A stretch of DNA of 13,098 nucleotides from Candidatus Nitrosopumilus sp. (GTDB taxonomy: Archaea > Thermoproteota > Nitrososphaeria > Nitrososphaerales > Nitrosopumilaceae), in contig JAOUAE010000027.1 in the NCBI GenBank assembly GCA_029861085.1, forward strand, positions 1-13,098, written 5' to 3'. A model generated the notes under the pieces. It made no database searches. It was given only the letters and a program-made list of their open reading frames with translations, and had not been told where the DNA came from. The translations under genes were made by a program, and so were the position numbers. Below, piece by piece: positions 1-6,104 of this stretch (position 1 is its first letter; each line of letters starts with the position of its first letter).

Positions 1-52
1 TCAATTAGAAAAATTCAACATTGTGAGTAATTTTGTGAATTAACTATATTAG

Positions 53-313
53 ATGAAGCAAAGTAGGCAAATTATGAGTCCAGGAATAGGTTTGATGAAA
101 AGACGACTAGAAAAGGAAAAAGATGCAGTTGCACTAGCTGTTTCAGGTATTGCAAAAAAATATGATATCAAACCTGAAGATATCAAAACACTAGAAACAA
201 AGTATCATGATGATGCAGGAGATTGGTATGTTGCACTAGGATGGGAAGAGAAAAGGGCAATTATTCAAATGGATTCAGTTTTAGGTACAATTATAGAAAT
301 TAAAGAAATCTAA
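53..313 (+). CDS. small PepSY-like protein of unknown function
   Basis: An 86-aa protein. The first ~35 residues are basic and helical (MKRRLEKEKDAVALAV). They are followed by a KKYDIKPEDIKTLETKYH stretch and then two beta-strand-like segments, WYVALGWEEKRAIIQMD and VLGTIIEIKEI. The pattern 'helix, then W-x-V..., then a strand ending in G-x-I-I-E-I' resembles a single PepSY-type domain, in which a strand pair ends in a GxVxE turn; this is a fold-level impression, not a confident family match. There is no signal peptide or membrane segment, so it is probably cytoplasmic. The ATG at 53 is the longest start; ATG codons at residues 8 and 15 are alternatives, and I see no Shine-Dalgarno. Its TAA stop lies inside the first bases of a dispersed repeat (310-343). 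It converges on the minus-strand small-gene train. Confidence 0.75.
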   Translation: MKQSRQIMSPGIGLMKRRLEKEKDAVALAVSGIAKKYDIKPEDIKTLETKYHDDAGDWYVALGWEEKRAIIQMDSVLGTIIEIKEI

Positions 314-343
314 GTAGTAAAAATATTCTAACTAAATCGAAAT
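310..343. repeat. partial copy of dispersed intergenic element (copy C)
   Basis: Thirty-four bases here match 4269-4302 with three mismatches, all transitions. The first 21 bases (310-330) are identical. The copy begins one base before the TAA stop of the preceding gene, so that stop codon is part of the repeat. Further similarity to the rest of the ~100-bp element at 4262-4364 is weak. Confidence 0.6.
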
Positions 344-437
344 TTCGCCCTAAAATCTAAAAAATAAAACAAGTTTAAAATCAAAATTCACTCATTTTTC
401 TTATTTGTGATATTTAGCATCCTAATCTTTTGAGAGA

Positions 438-518
438 CTATTCTTCATCCAGTATTGTCCAAGACAATCCATAGAGTTGTTCCCAAGAATGTGATGTAGT
501 TTCATTGTTATTTGACAT
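438..518 (-). CDS. possible 26-aa peptide
   Basis: An ATG-started ORF of 26 codons reading MSNNNETTSHSWEQLYG and then LSWTILDEE, ending in TAG. The polar, N/T-rich start and the two tryptophans give it a more protein-like composition than chance AT-rich DNA. There is no Shine-Dalgarno, clear promoter or family match. It is on the same strand as the small-gene train to its right. It could equally be noise. Confidence 0.25.
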   Translation of the reverse strand: MSNNNETTSHSWEQLYGLSWTILDEE

Positions 519-672
519 GATATATCATTAGAAAATTTACTTAAAACGCTAACGAACAAATCGTTCATACAAATCATCAGTATTCCCTAAATACTAATTT
601 ATGATAATAAACTCAATTGAAGTTCTCACCAAGTACCTAATCGGTTTTGGTCTTAAATTTCAATTCTAAATT

Positions 673-771
673 TTAGTTTTTAATTGTAAAAAATCCAATC
701 ATAATTCCAATAAGACTCAAACCGAAATAGGTATAATGTTCTGATAAAATCACCTCACTCTCTAAAATCAC
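673..771 (-). CDS. possible single-pass membrane miniprotein
   Basis: A 32-aa ORF from GTG at 771 (TTG at 774 or an internal GTG at 753 are alternatives) to TAA at 675-673. After a short acidic start (ILESEVILSEHYTYFG) it has one uninterrupted hydrophobic helix, LSLIGIMIGFF, and a polar TIKN tail. That is the layout of a tiny membrane protein. The two GTG starts sit in a direct repeat, GTGATTTTA, occurring twice 18 bp apart, so the longer form may reflect a small duplication. No ATG and no Shine-Dalgarno are present. Function unknown. Confidence 0.3.
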   Translation of the reverse strand: MILESEVILSEHYTYFGLSLIGIMIGFFTIKN

Positions 772-843
772 CAAGATTTAGATAATATCTAGAGAGGGAA
801 AGTTTAGAATATCTTTGTGATCACTACAATTGAACTAGCAATT

Positions 844-867
844 ACAAGAATTTTTATTTTTTCTTGT
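844..867. other. 7-bp inverted repeat with AT loop (possible terminator)
   Basis: ACAAGAA (844-850) and TTCTTGT (861-867) are perfect inverted arms around a 10-base T-rich loop. It lies 20-45 nt past the stop of the broken minus-strand ORF at 889, a position that suits a transcript 3' end. It is short and AT-rich, so chance is possible. Confidence 0.25.
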
Positions 868-888
868 CTTGAAATGGATGGTTAACGT

Positions 889-1020
889 TTACATGATTTG
901 GTAAACTACTCCCACAACTTCACCTATTGATTCTGCTATGACCTGTGGTTTCATGACCAGATGGAAGTCATTTGATGTAGGTTTGTCAAACTCAAAGTAT
1001 CACTCATGTTTACATTTCAT
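889..1020 (-). pseudogene. small ORF interrupted by one TGA
   Basis: In one frame the minus strand reads MKCKHE, TGA, then YFEFDKPTSNDFHLVMKPQV and IAESIGEVVGVVYQIM, ending in TAA. The 36 codons after the TGA have protein-like composition but no usable start codon before an internal ATG. TGA for TGG (Trp) would restore a 43-aa protein starting with a short Cys/His-containing stretch. It lies 8 nt after the stop of the 58-aa gene upstream, consistent with a former member of the same operon. I do not recognise the family. A chance open frame or a sequencing error are the alternatives. Confidence 0.3.
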
Positions 1021-1028
1021 AGAAAGTG

Positions 1029-1205
1029 TCAAACCAAGTCTCTTTCTTCAAACTCTACAAAATAAACATCTGGATCACAGGATTTTTCCAATTCTTGTGC
1101 GTATTTCTCGGCTTTCTCTTTGCTTGAAAAAACTTTCAATGTGTCATCGATTCCAGCCTTTTCCACCATGTGTTTAGAAACAATCCAAACCTTATGCATT
1201 TTCAT
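1029..1205 (-). CDS. 58-aa alpha/beta protein of unknown function
   Basis: A short ORF starting ATG AAA ATG CAT, ending in TGA. The protein begins with a strand (HKVWIVSKHMV), then has TLKVFSSKEKAEKYAQEL, an FxSxEKAEKYA-type helix start, and ends with a second strand (DVYFVEFEER). This strand / 'VF-S-KEKAEKYA' helix / strand layout is common in small stand-alone proteins of the DUF7336-like type; I offer that only as a resemblance. A GGTGA stretch about 7 nt upstream of the ATG can serve as a Shine-Dalgarno. The second ATG (residue 3) is a possible start. It follows the C2H2 gene by 79 nt on the same strand. An overlapping + strand ORF here is its shadow. Confidence 0.65.
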   Translation of the reverse strand: MKMHKVWIVSKHMVEKAGIDDTLKVFSSKEKAEKYAQELEKSCDPDVYFVEFEERDLV

Positions 1206-1284
1206 CTAACATTCACCAGTTCAAACGACATATAGATTGTAAACAAATTACTTTCTGATTGTTATGTCATGTTGTGTTTTATCC

Positions 1285-1440
1285 TTACATTACCTGTGAA
1301 AAATCAGGTTTGTCAAAATCAGGCAAAGTCGAACTCTGTTTTTGTTTTTTGCCTTTTAATTCTCTTTTTTTGTGAGTGTTACGATGTATTTTAAGACGTT
1401 TTTCATCCTCAAATCTCATACCACATTCAGAACATAACAC
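1285..1440 (-). CDS. single C2H2 zinc-finger protein, 51 aa
   Basis: The frame opens at GTG (1440) and encodes a small protein with CSECGMRF at residues 3-10 and HRNTH at residues 19-23. This is a complete Cys-x2-Cys-x12-His-x3-His finger with the usual aromatic and leucine core positions (F10, L16). A very basic stretch follows (KKRELKGKKQKQ), then an acidic/aromatic tail (PDFDKPDFSQVM). One-finger C2H2 proteins starting right at the first cysteine are familiar in archaea and probably bind nucleic acid. No in-frame ATG exists upstream of the cysteines. GTG is supported by a TATA-like TTTAAAGA 23-30 nt upstream, which fits a leaderless transcript. It lies 52 nt after the stop of the helical-protein operon. 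Confidence 0.75.
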   Translation of the reverse strand: MLCSECGMRFEDEKRLKIHRNTHKKRELKGKKQKQSSTLPDFDKPDFSQVM

Positions 1441-1462
1441 ATTGGCAATAACGCATACATTT

Positions 1463-1470
1463 TCTTTAAA
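1463..1470 (-). promoter_or_regulatory. TATA-like box of the C2H2 gene
   Basis: On the minus strand TTTAAAGA lies 23-30 nt upstream of the GTG at 1440 and follows a purine-rich GAAATAAAG that could serve as a BRE. The spacing matches an archaeal promoter giving a leaderless mRNA and supports the GTG start. Confidence 0.4.
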
Positions 1471-1492
1471 CTTTATTTCCTGAAATCTTGTG

Positions 1493-2026
1493 TTACCTTG
1501 GTTGCGAAGTCACCATCTTGTAGATATCAGATACTTCTTTGATGGTATCATTAGCATTATGAATCATTGTAGATTTTTTGGAAGATACCAGACATAATGT
1601 TATTTCATTTATCAGATATTTCACAGATAACATCATTTCTTTTGAAGCAGTGCCCATATCATGCAAATCTTGACCATTGATGCTTTTTGGATTATCGTCG
1701 GCAAATGAATTGATTTTGTCTTTGATAGATTTCATTAGATCAGATGCATCATAAATCACATCTGTTTCCTTCAGATGATTCATGGTGTTTTCCATCTTCA
1801 CAGATGTTTCATTCATGTTTTCTGAAATTAGACGAAAATTCTCTATGTTCTTTACCATTTCTGGTGTGTTAAGACCTTGTATTATCTCATTAACTATTTT
1901 TGTAGTATCTTTAACTTTGTTTAATGATTCCATCACTTCTGGATTTCCAATTTGACGCATCAGTTCTGCTGCATCAGAAACAGTGTCTTTGATTTCACTT
2001 AGTTTACTAGGTTTAATCATTTCCAT
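1493..2026 (-). CDS. helical (coiled-coil-like) protein, paralogue of the gene at 2386
   Basis: A 177-aa hydrophilic protein, almost entirely predicted helix with heptad-like spacing of I/L/M/V, no signal peptide and one cysteine. Residues 68-97 (around SENMNETSVKMENTMNHLKE) align with residues 34-63 of the operon's first protein (around RNIREYSLQMRQTMQTLRES): the N-x2-E-x-S-x2-M-x3-M-x2-L-x-E positions coincide. I infer that the two are paralogues. The ATG is preceded by AAAGGAG at 9 nt spacing, a strong Shine-Dalgarno overlapping the stop of the membrane gene upstream, so it is the third gene of an operon. Family not recognised; phasin-like or other amphipathic membrane- or granule-associating proteins have similar character, but nothing here proves that. 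Confidence 0.8.
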   Translation of the reverse strand: MEMIKPSKLSEIKDTVSDAAELMRQIGNPEVMESLNKVKDTTKIVNEIIQGLNTPEMVKNIENFRLISENMNETSVKMENTMNHLKETDVIYDASDLMKSIKDKINSFADDNPKSINGQDLHDMGTASKEMMLSVKYLINEITLCLVSSKKSTMIHNANDTIKEVSDIYKMVTSQPR

Positions 2027-2032
2027 CTTAAC

Positions 2033-2389
2033 TTACTCCTTTATCTCCAAGAAAGATCCATAATCTGTTTCACTGTAATTCGAAGTAAGTGGTTGGACTC
2101 TATTACTTTGGTGTGTTTGTACAAGAAAGATAAAACCATTGGCTGCAAACAATGAATTTAGTATTCCAAATTCGATGTTATTGGCAAGGAAATCATTTGC
2201 AGCCAACAAAACATTCAAACTTGCCAATGAGAGAAAAAGGATTGGTAAATTTTTACCAATTTTTGTTATTATATCCAATGAATATATCAACATGGAAACC
2301 TCTGTGGAACCAGAAATGACTGGAACCCACTGCATGGAACTTTTCTCTAATTTCTTCTCATCAACATAGTTGGCCATCATCGTCATCAT
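2033..2389 (-). CDS. small membrane protein of the helical-protein operon
   Basis: A 118-aa protein with a polar N-terminus (to ~residue 45), two hydrophobic segments at about 47-64 (LPILFLSLASLNVLL) and 74-91 (FGILNSLFAANGFIFLV), and a polar tail rich in S/T/Y/E. The two hydrophobic segments share an L/F-AAN-D/G-F motif (residues 62-67 and 81-86), suggesting an internal hairpin-type duplication. The start ATG overlaps the TGA stop of the upstream gene in ATGA, and its own stop lies 6 nt before the next ATG with a Shine-Dalgarno between them. It is therefore sandwiched in translation between two paralogous helical proteins, and a complex anchored at a membrane is a reasonable inference. Several Met codons follow the first (MMTMM), so the precise start is uncertain. 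Confidence 0.75.
   Translation of the reverse strand: MMTMMANYVDEKKLEKSSMQWVPVISGSTEVSMLIYSLDIITKIGKNLPILFLSLASLNVLLAANDFLANNIEFGILNSLFAANGFIFLVQTHQSNRVQPLTSNYSETDYGSFLEIKE
2036..2042 (-). promoter_or_regulatory. Shine-Dalgarno AAAGGAG
   Basis: AAAGGAG lies 9 nt before the ATG at 2026 and is built into the last codons and stop of the preceding gene. It fixes the start of the 177-aa gene and shows that this operon uses leadered internal translation. Confidence 0.6.
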
Positions 2390-2859
2390 GCATCTACCTT
2401 GTTTTTGATGCCAGCTATCATTTTTGTAGTTACATGGCTAGTTTCTTTTCTGACAGTATCAACACCGTCTTTTACTGCTTGGATTGTGTTAGGTGATGTT
2501 TTTCCAGCAACGGTTGCAAGATCTTTTACAGTTGACACGGATTCTTCTGCAGATTTCAAAGTATTTTCTACAGCATTGGCGGTTTCATGCACGATACCAT
2601 TTCTTTTGAAATCTTGTGTTGTTTCACTAATGTTCTTTGCAATATCACGTGCAGCAAATGAACCCTCACGTATTGCTAAAGCAACTTCGGGAATGGCCCC
2701 GCTCTCACGAAGTGTTTGCATGGTTTGTCGCATTTGGAGTGAATACTCTCTAATGTTCCTTGAAATATTTTGGATGTTTTCAACAGTTTGATTTGCATTC
2801 AACTGCTGAAGTCTAACTTCTTCTGAAGATAGATTTGGATTGTTGTTATAATTTTTCAT
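2386..2859 (-). CDS. helical protein, first gene of three-gene operon
   Basis: I chose the ATG at 2859 (157 aa, starting MKNYNNNPNLSSEEVRLQQL). The frame is open to an ATG at 2910, but the extra 17 residues (MNKLFVSIINNFCIKQN) are hydrophobic and unlike the rest. The body is one long hydrophilic helical stretch with regular I/L/V/A spacing (NISETTQDFKRNGIVHETA, then NTLKSAEESVSTVKDLATV), no cysteine and a basic C-terminus. Such repeating A/T/S-V-K-D patterns occur in phasin-like, LEA-like and methyl-accepting-type coiled coils; I cannot assign a family. It resembles the third gene of the operon over about 30 residues. Its TGA stop overlaps the next gene's ATG (ATGA), implying translational coupling. 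The long + strand ORF over it is a shadow. Confidence 0.75.
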   Translation of the reverse strand: MKNYNNNPNLSSEEVRLQQLNANQTVENIQNISRNIREYSLQMRQTMQTLRESGAIPEVALAIREGSFAARDIAKNISETTQDFKRNGIVHETANAVENTLKSAEESVSTVKDLATVAGKTSPNTIQAVKDGVDTVRKETSHVTTKMIAGIKNKVDA

Positions 2860-3104
2860 GTTTTGCTTTATACAAAAATTGTTAATAATACTCACGAATA
2901 ATTTATTCATATCAATGGTCCATTTTTAAAGTTCTGAAATTGTCTAGATTGTTATTTGTTAGTCTGTTTGAGTTTTTAAAAAATTGTGATTTTAAGTTAG
3001 TGGGATCAGAATATTTTTGTTTGATTGTTTGGTATCAAATCTAAAGGGATATAGTAAATTTTGTTTTGATTTTCTAAACATCAGGAAAAATCTGTTTTAG
3101 ACAA

Positions 3105-4187
3105 TCAATTCATAATATCTTCTTCTAGTTCGGGTTTCTGCTGACTAATCATCTTTGAGAGTCCTCTCATGTAGTTTTGAGCAAATGTTGTTACTGGTTG
3201 GGATGAATACCACACACATCCTAGCACTTCGCAATCATGACAAATCTTTGCCAATTCCCATTGGGGTGCATCCCAAATCTCTCCTACGCTTTTTTCAAGC
3301 AAATTGTAAGAATTTTCAGGACTGGTATATTTCCAACAAGGAACCATTACTGATGCATTGGCATTTACAAAGAGGCTCTTCCATACTCCACACTCATCAA
3401 AAACTGCCCTACCATGCTCTAAAATTTGCTCAAAGTATTGAGGTGGAAGCATTATCTGAGGATATTTTTTGCTTTTGATATGTTCTAGAACATTTTCACA
3501 TATTGTATTGATTGTCTTCCTATCTGGCAGCAGTGAGTAATTTACATCAGATCTGTCTTCCACAAAGGTAAGTGAGACTAAATTGACTCCAAGCTCCTTT
3601 GTTTTATCAAAATACTTGCCTGTAACAAATTCTTCAGTATTGAATTTTGTAATTACGCTGTTAAAGTAATGTGGGACATTATGTTGGTTTAGTAATTCTA
3701 AATTATTCATTACTCTTTGAAACATCTCAGGTGGGACTCCTCTTACCTTACAGTATGGTTCCTCAAAGACAGAATCTATGCTACAGGTTATGAAGTGGAT
3801 GTATTTTTTTAGCTCATCAAGATCTATCTCATGTAACAGGGAACAATTTGTTATTACAGTAATGGGAAGATTTAGAGAATAAAGATGCTTTATCAATTCC
3901 ATAAAATCTGGCCTACTTGTAGGCTCTCCACCCTCAACAATTGTCCAAATACAATACTTTGAAACCTTGTCAAAGATTTGTTTCCATTATTCTGTAGTCA
4001 GATCATTTTTCTTTGCAAGTTTGATTTGGCCTGCTTTGTCGGAATCTCCAAATGGGCACATAGGACAATAATAGTTGCAGTAATGAGTGAGGCTAAAAAC
4101 TCCAATGAGTGGACGTCGTTTCCCTATCATTCTACTTGCAGACCATTTTCCGACTTTGTTTATGGTCTTGATTACATCAACTCCCAT
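3105..4187 (-). pseudogene. radical SAM/SPASM-type protein interrupted by in-frame TAA
   Basis: One continuous frame of 360 codons, broken only by TAA at 3989-3987 (codon 67). Before the stop: THYCNYYCPMCPFG, the radical-SAM CxxxCxxC [4Fe-4S] site (C37, C41, C44). Just after it: WTIVEGGEPTSRPDF, with the GGEP motif that contacts SAM (86-89). Further on are typical TIM-barrel strands (ITVITNCSLL). A C-terminal Cys set follows at about 266, 284, 316, 319 and 324 (CHDCEVLGC), of SPASM or twitch type for auxiliary clusters. The reading LTTE-stop-WKQIF suggests CAA (Gln) became TAA by one transition. ATG at 3902 could restart translation, but that fragment lacks the cluster and GGEP, so it would be inactive. 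Substrate unknown; members modify peptides, lipids or cofactors. A sequencing error is the main alternative to a true pseudogene. TAG-type recoding does not apply to TAA. Confidence 0.85.
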
Positions 4188-4261
4188 GTGTTCTTTAGAT
4201 AGACTGATGATTTTTTAACATTTACAGTTAGATGGGATTTGGATTGGTTAGTGATTCATTG

Positions 4262-4364
4262 TAGAGACCTAAGTAGTAAAAATATTCTAGTTAAATTGAA
4301 ATCGGAGTTCAAGTTCGGCAGGATTAAAACTATTTTGCTGACTATTTTGGTACCAATTAGGCAT
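4262..4364 (-). repeat. dispersed intergenic element, copy A (with a 25-aa ORF)
   Basis: On the + strand it starts TAGAGACCT (4262-4270) and ends in a 27-base block at 4338-4364 that matches 8413-8439 at 23 of 27 positions. Its bases 4269-4302 recur at 310-343. Read on the minus strand it opens with ATG and encodes MPNWYQNSQQNSF then NPAELELRFQFN up to TAG at 4289-4287. Copy B shares only the first nine codons before a stop. It fills most of the spacer between the 573-aa gene (20 nt upstream) and the radical SAM gene. It could be a degraded small mobile element, a duplicated gene fragment or a shared regulatory/3' UTR element. Confidence 0.55.
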
Positions 4365-4382
4365 GGAAATTAATTTTGTATT

Positions 4383-6104
4383 CTATGGAAATTCAATCCT
4401 AAACCCTTCACAATAATTGATGTATCTTTCTCGAATTTCTGGACTTTGTTCATTACTAAACTGATAGAAAAATGTGGCTTCTTGAAGATACCATGAAAAA
4501 TCAACTGCATCACAGTTTGTGTAGTGTAATCTATAAAGTATTTCACTATTCTCTAAAACAGTATCAATGCTAACATCAAATGGTTCTGGAGATTTGCCAG
4601 GATTTATGTATCGTGAAAGAAATTCATATTTGATATTCCTGTCTTCTGAAGGAATTGATTCAGTTGCAAACCCAAAATCATATTTTTTGTCGTGATGTAA
4701 TGGTATTAGTCCTCGTCCTCGTTTGATTGTATCAATTTTTTGAATACTGTCATCGACAAAGGTTTGTTCTAATTCACCACCTGAAATTGTAAGTATGAAT
4801 GATTTAGCTAGATTGGTATCAGTTGCAAGTGAAGATCTAGGATCTCGAATTGGTTGTTTGGTAAGTTGTTCATCATTTGGAACTTCTAAATTAATTCCAA
4901 TACATGAGATGTCAATTTTATCTTTAATTTCAGAGATAGGTTGTGTTCCTAAAGGAAATTTAAGATTAACATCATCAAGACCAAGGTTGTAATCAGTTAA
5001 TCTACAATCCACATAGTTCCATCGTTGAAGAATTGTGTCATCTCCAGTTACCATATCAATGCTGACATTAAATGGATCAGGTTCAGGTCCAGGATTGATA
5101 TGTTTTGAAAATTCTTTGTATAGTGTTTCTTTGTCACTACTAGGAATAGATTCTAAGAGAAATTGGGGATTTAGTTCCAAAGGATTTCCAGGAAATGTGA
5201 TTGTATCAAGAGGAGTTTCAATCAAATTTACAGATGGAGAAAATTTTGAAAAAGTGTTTAATGAATACAATCCATCAAAATCAGGTCCAAAGAAATGTAC
5301 AACATAATGTTGTGCTCTATCTAAATCATTTGGAATTGGATTTTCTTGAACTCTGCTATAAAATTCTGATTTGGGGTGTATTTCTACAGTAATACCTGCA
5401 CAATATATTGTGGAAATATCACGAATTTCTCCTCTAGGCTGTCCAGAATATTGGTAGAACAAGATAAATTCTTGAGTATGTGGCGTGTAACCTGTTACCT
5501 CACATTTTGAATAACTAACAGTTATCAATTTAGAATCACTTCCATCTAAAATATCAATATCTACATCAAATGGTTCAGGAGTTTTTCCTGGACTGAGATA
5601 TTTTTCTACTATTTGATAAAATTCTTGCTTGTCTTTGCTTGGTAAAGATTCTAAAACAAAGTTGGTAGTAAACCCAAGATCATAAAATGATTTTACATAA
5701 TGTGAAGAATCACTAGGTTCAAATCTTGTGAAAGTTTCAAACGTGAGTGGATTTTCTAATTCGCCACCTGAAAGAGTGACAATGTAAGAATTAGCTACTT
5801 TATCAAACTCGAATGAAGGGTTCAATTCAACTAATAATGATTTTTCATATTTTTCTTTTTGAGTCGAAGCTGGAGGAGATTTTTCAACTGTTGACTCGTC
5901 GATAATTTCAGCTAATCCTAATTCAACCCAACGTTCTGCAGTAGTATCAAAAACACATACAGGATTTGGATTGGTGGTTCTTACTACAACTACTTTATTT
6001 TCTGGACATTCTAAATCAATTTTCAGTGCAGAAACATTGTTGGTGTTTATCAAAAATACGAATACAAACACTGCAACTAGGACAAATATTTTCAGATTAT
6101 TCAT
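4383..6104 (-). CDS. secreted triple-repeat surface protein
   Basis: A 573-aa protein with a signal peptide or anchor at residues 1-27 (IFVLVAVFVFVFLI, likely cleavage after VSA). Next comes an N-terminal domain with C33 and C50 followed by TTAERWVELGLAEI, matching the N-terminal domain of the hydrolase encoded just upstream. The rest is three tandem repeats of about 140 aa (about 103-245, 265-410, 432-573). Each carries L/TxSGGELE or an equivalent, ExxPSxD, a [N/S]PGxxPxPFxV-I/D core and two cysteines (201/235, 367/401, 531/565). The middle copy has diverged most. One disulfide per repeat outside the cell is a reasonable inference. No enzyme motif is visible; adhesion or envelope structure is likely. 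Its ATG overlaps the hydrolase stop by 8 nt (ATGAATAA), indicating translational coupling. Confidence 0.85.
   Translation of the reverse strand: MNNLKIFVLVAVFVFVFLINTNNVSALKIDLECPENKVVVVRTTNPNPVCVFDTTAERWVELGLAEIIDESTVEKSPPASTQKEKYEKSLLVELNPSFEFDKVANSYIVTLSGGELENPLTFETFTRFEPSDSSHYVKSFYDLGFTTNFVLESLPSKDKQEFYQIVEKYLSPGKTPEPFDVDIDILDGSDSKLITVSYSKCEVTGYTPHTQEFILFYQYSGQPRGEIRDISTIYCAGITVEIHPKSEFYSRVQENPIPNDLDRAQHYVVHFFGPDFDGLYSLNTFSKFSPSVNLIETPLDTITFPGNPLELNPQFLLESIPSSDKETLYKEFSKHINPGPEPDPFNVSIDMVTGDDTILQRWNYVDCRLTDYNLGLDDVNLKFPLGTQPISEIKDKIDISCIGINLEVPNDEQLTKQPIRDPRSSLATDTNLAKSFILTISGGELEQTFVDDSIQKIDTIKRGRGLIPLHHDKKYDFGFATESIPSEDRNIKYEFLSRYINPGKSPEPFDVSIDTVLENSEILYRLHYTNCDAVDFSWYLQEATFFYQFSNEQSPEIRERYINYCEGFRIEFP

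Larger units (their letters stand above)
344..888. other. gene-poor AT-rich spacer with possible miniproteins
   Basis: This stretch holds no ORF of normal length on either strand. What can be seen is a possible 26-aa peptide (518-438), a possible 32-aa membrane peptide (771-673) and a hairpin (844-867), each listed separately. The rest is AT-rich DNA with no recognisable RNA gene or repeat array. Confidence 0.5.

Noticed and set aside
541..563. GAAC...GTTC palindrome around 554-566 as an operator
   Set aside because: The arms are only four bases long, expected by chance, and no gene start is near.
938..1177. 79-codon + strand ORF
   Set aside because: Composition is not protein-like, and it is antisense to the 58-aa minus gene, which has a Shine-Dalgarno and a sensible fold pattern.
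2139..2206. 11-bp inverted repeat (arms 2139-2149 and 2196-2206)
   Set aside because: It comes from two Ala-Ala-Asn codon runs in the membrane protein and has a 46-nt loop; most likely a by-product of the repeated peptide motif.
2399..2791. Open 130-codon + strand frame
   Set aside because: It lies fully antisense to the first gene of the helical operon. Its Cys/Trp/Phe-rich, low-complexity product looks like a shadow, while the minus frame has operon coupling.
3000..3088. 29-codon minus ORF starting MFRKSKQNLLYPF in the spacer after the radical SAM gene
   Set aside because: No promoter, Shine-Dalgarno or motif; composition is consistent with chance in AT-rich DNA.
3978..4202. 74-codon + strand ORF
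   Set aside because: It is antisense to the CxxxCxxC part of the radical SAM gene.
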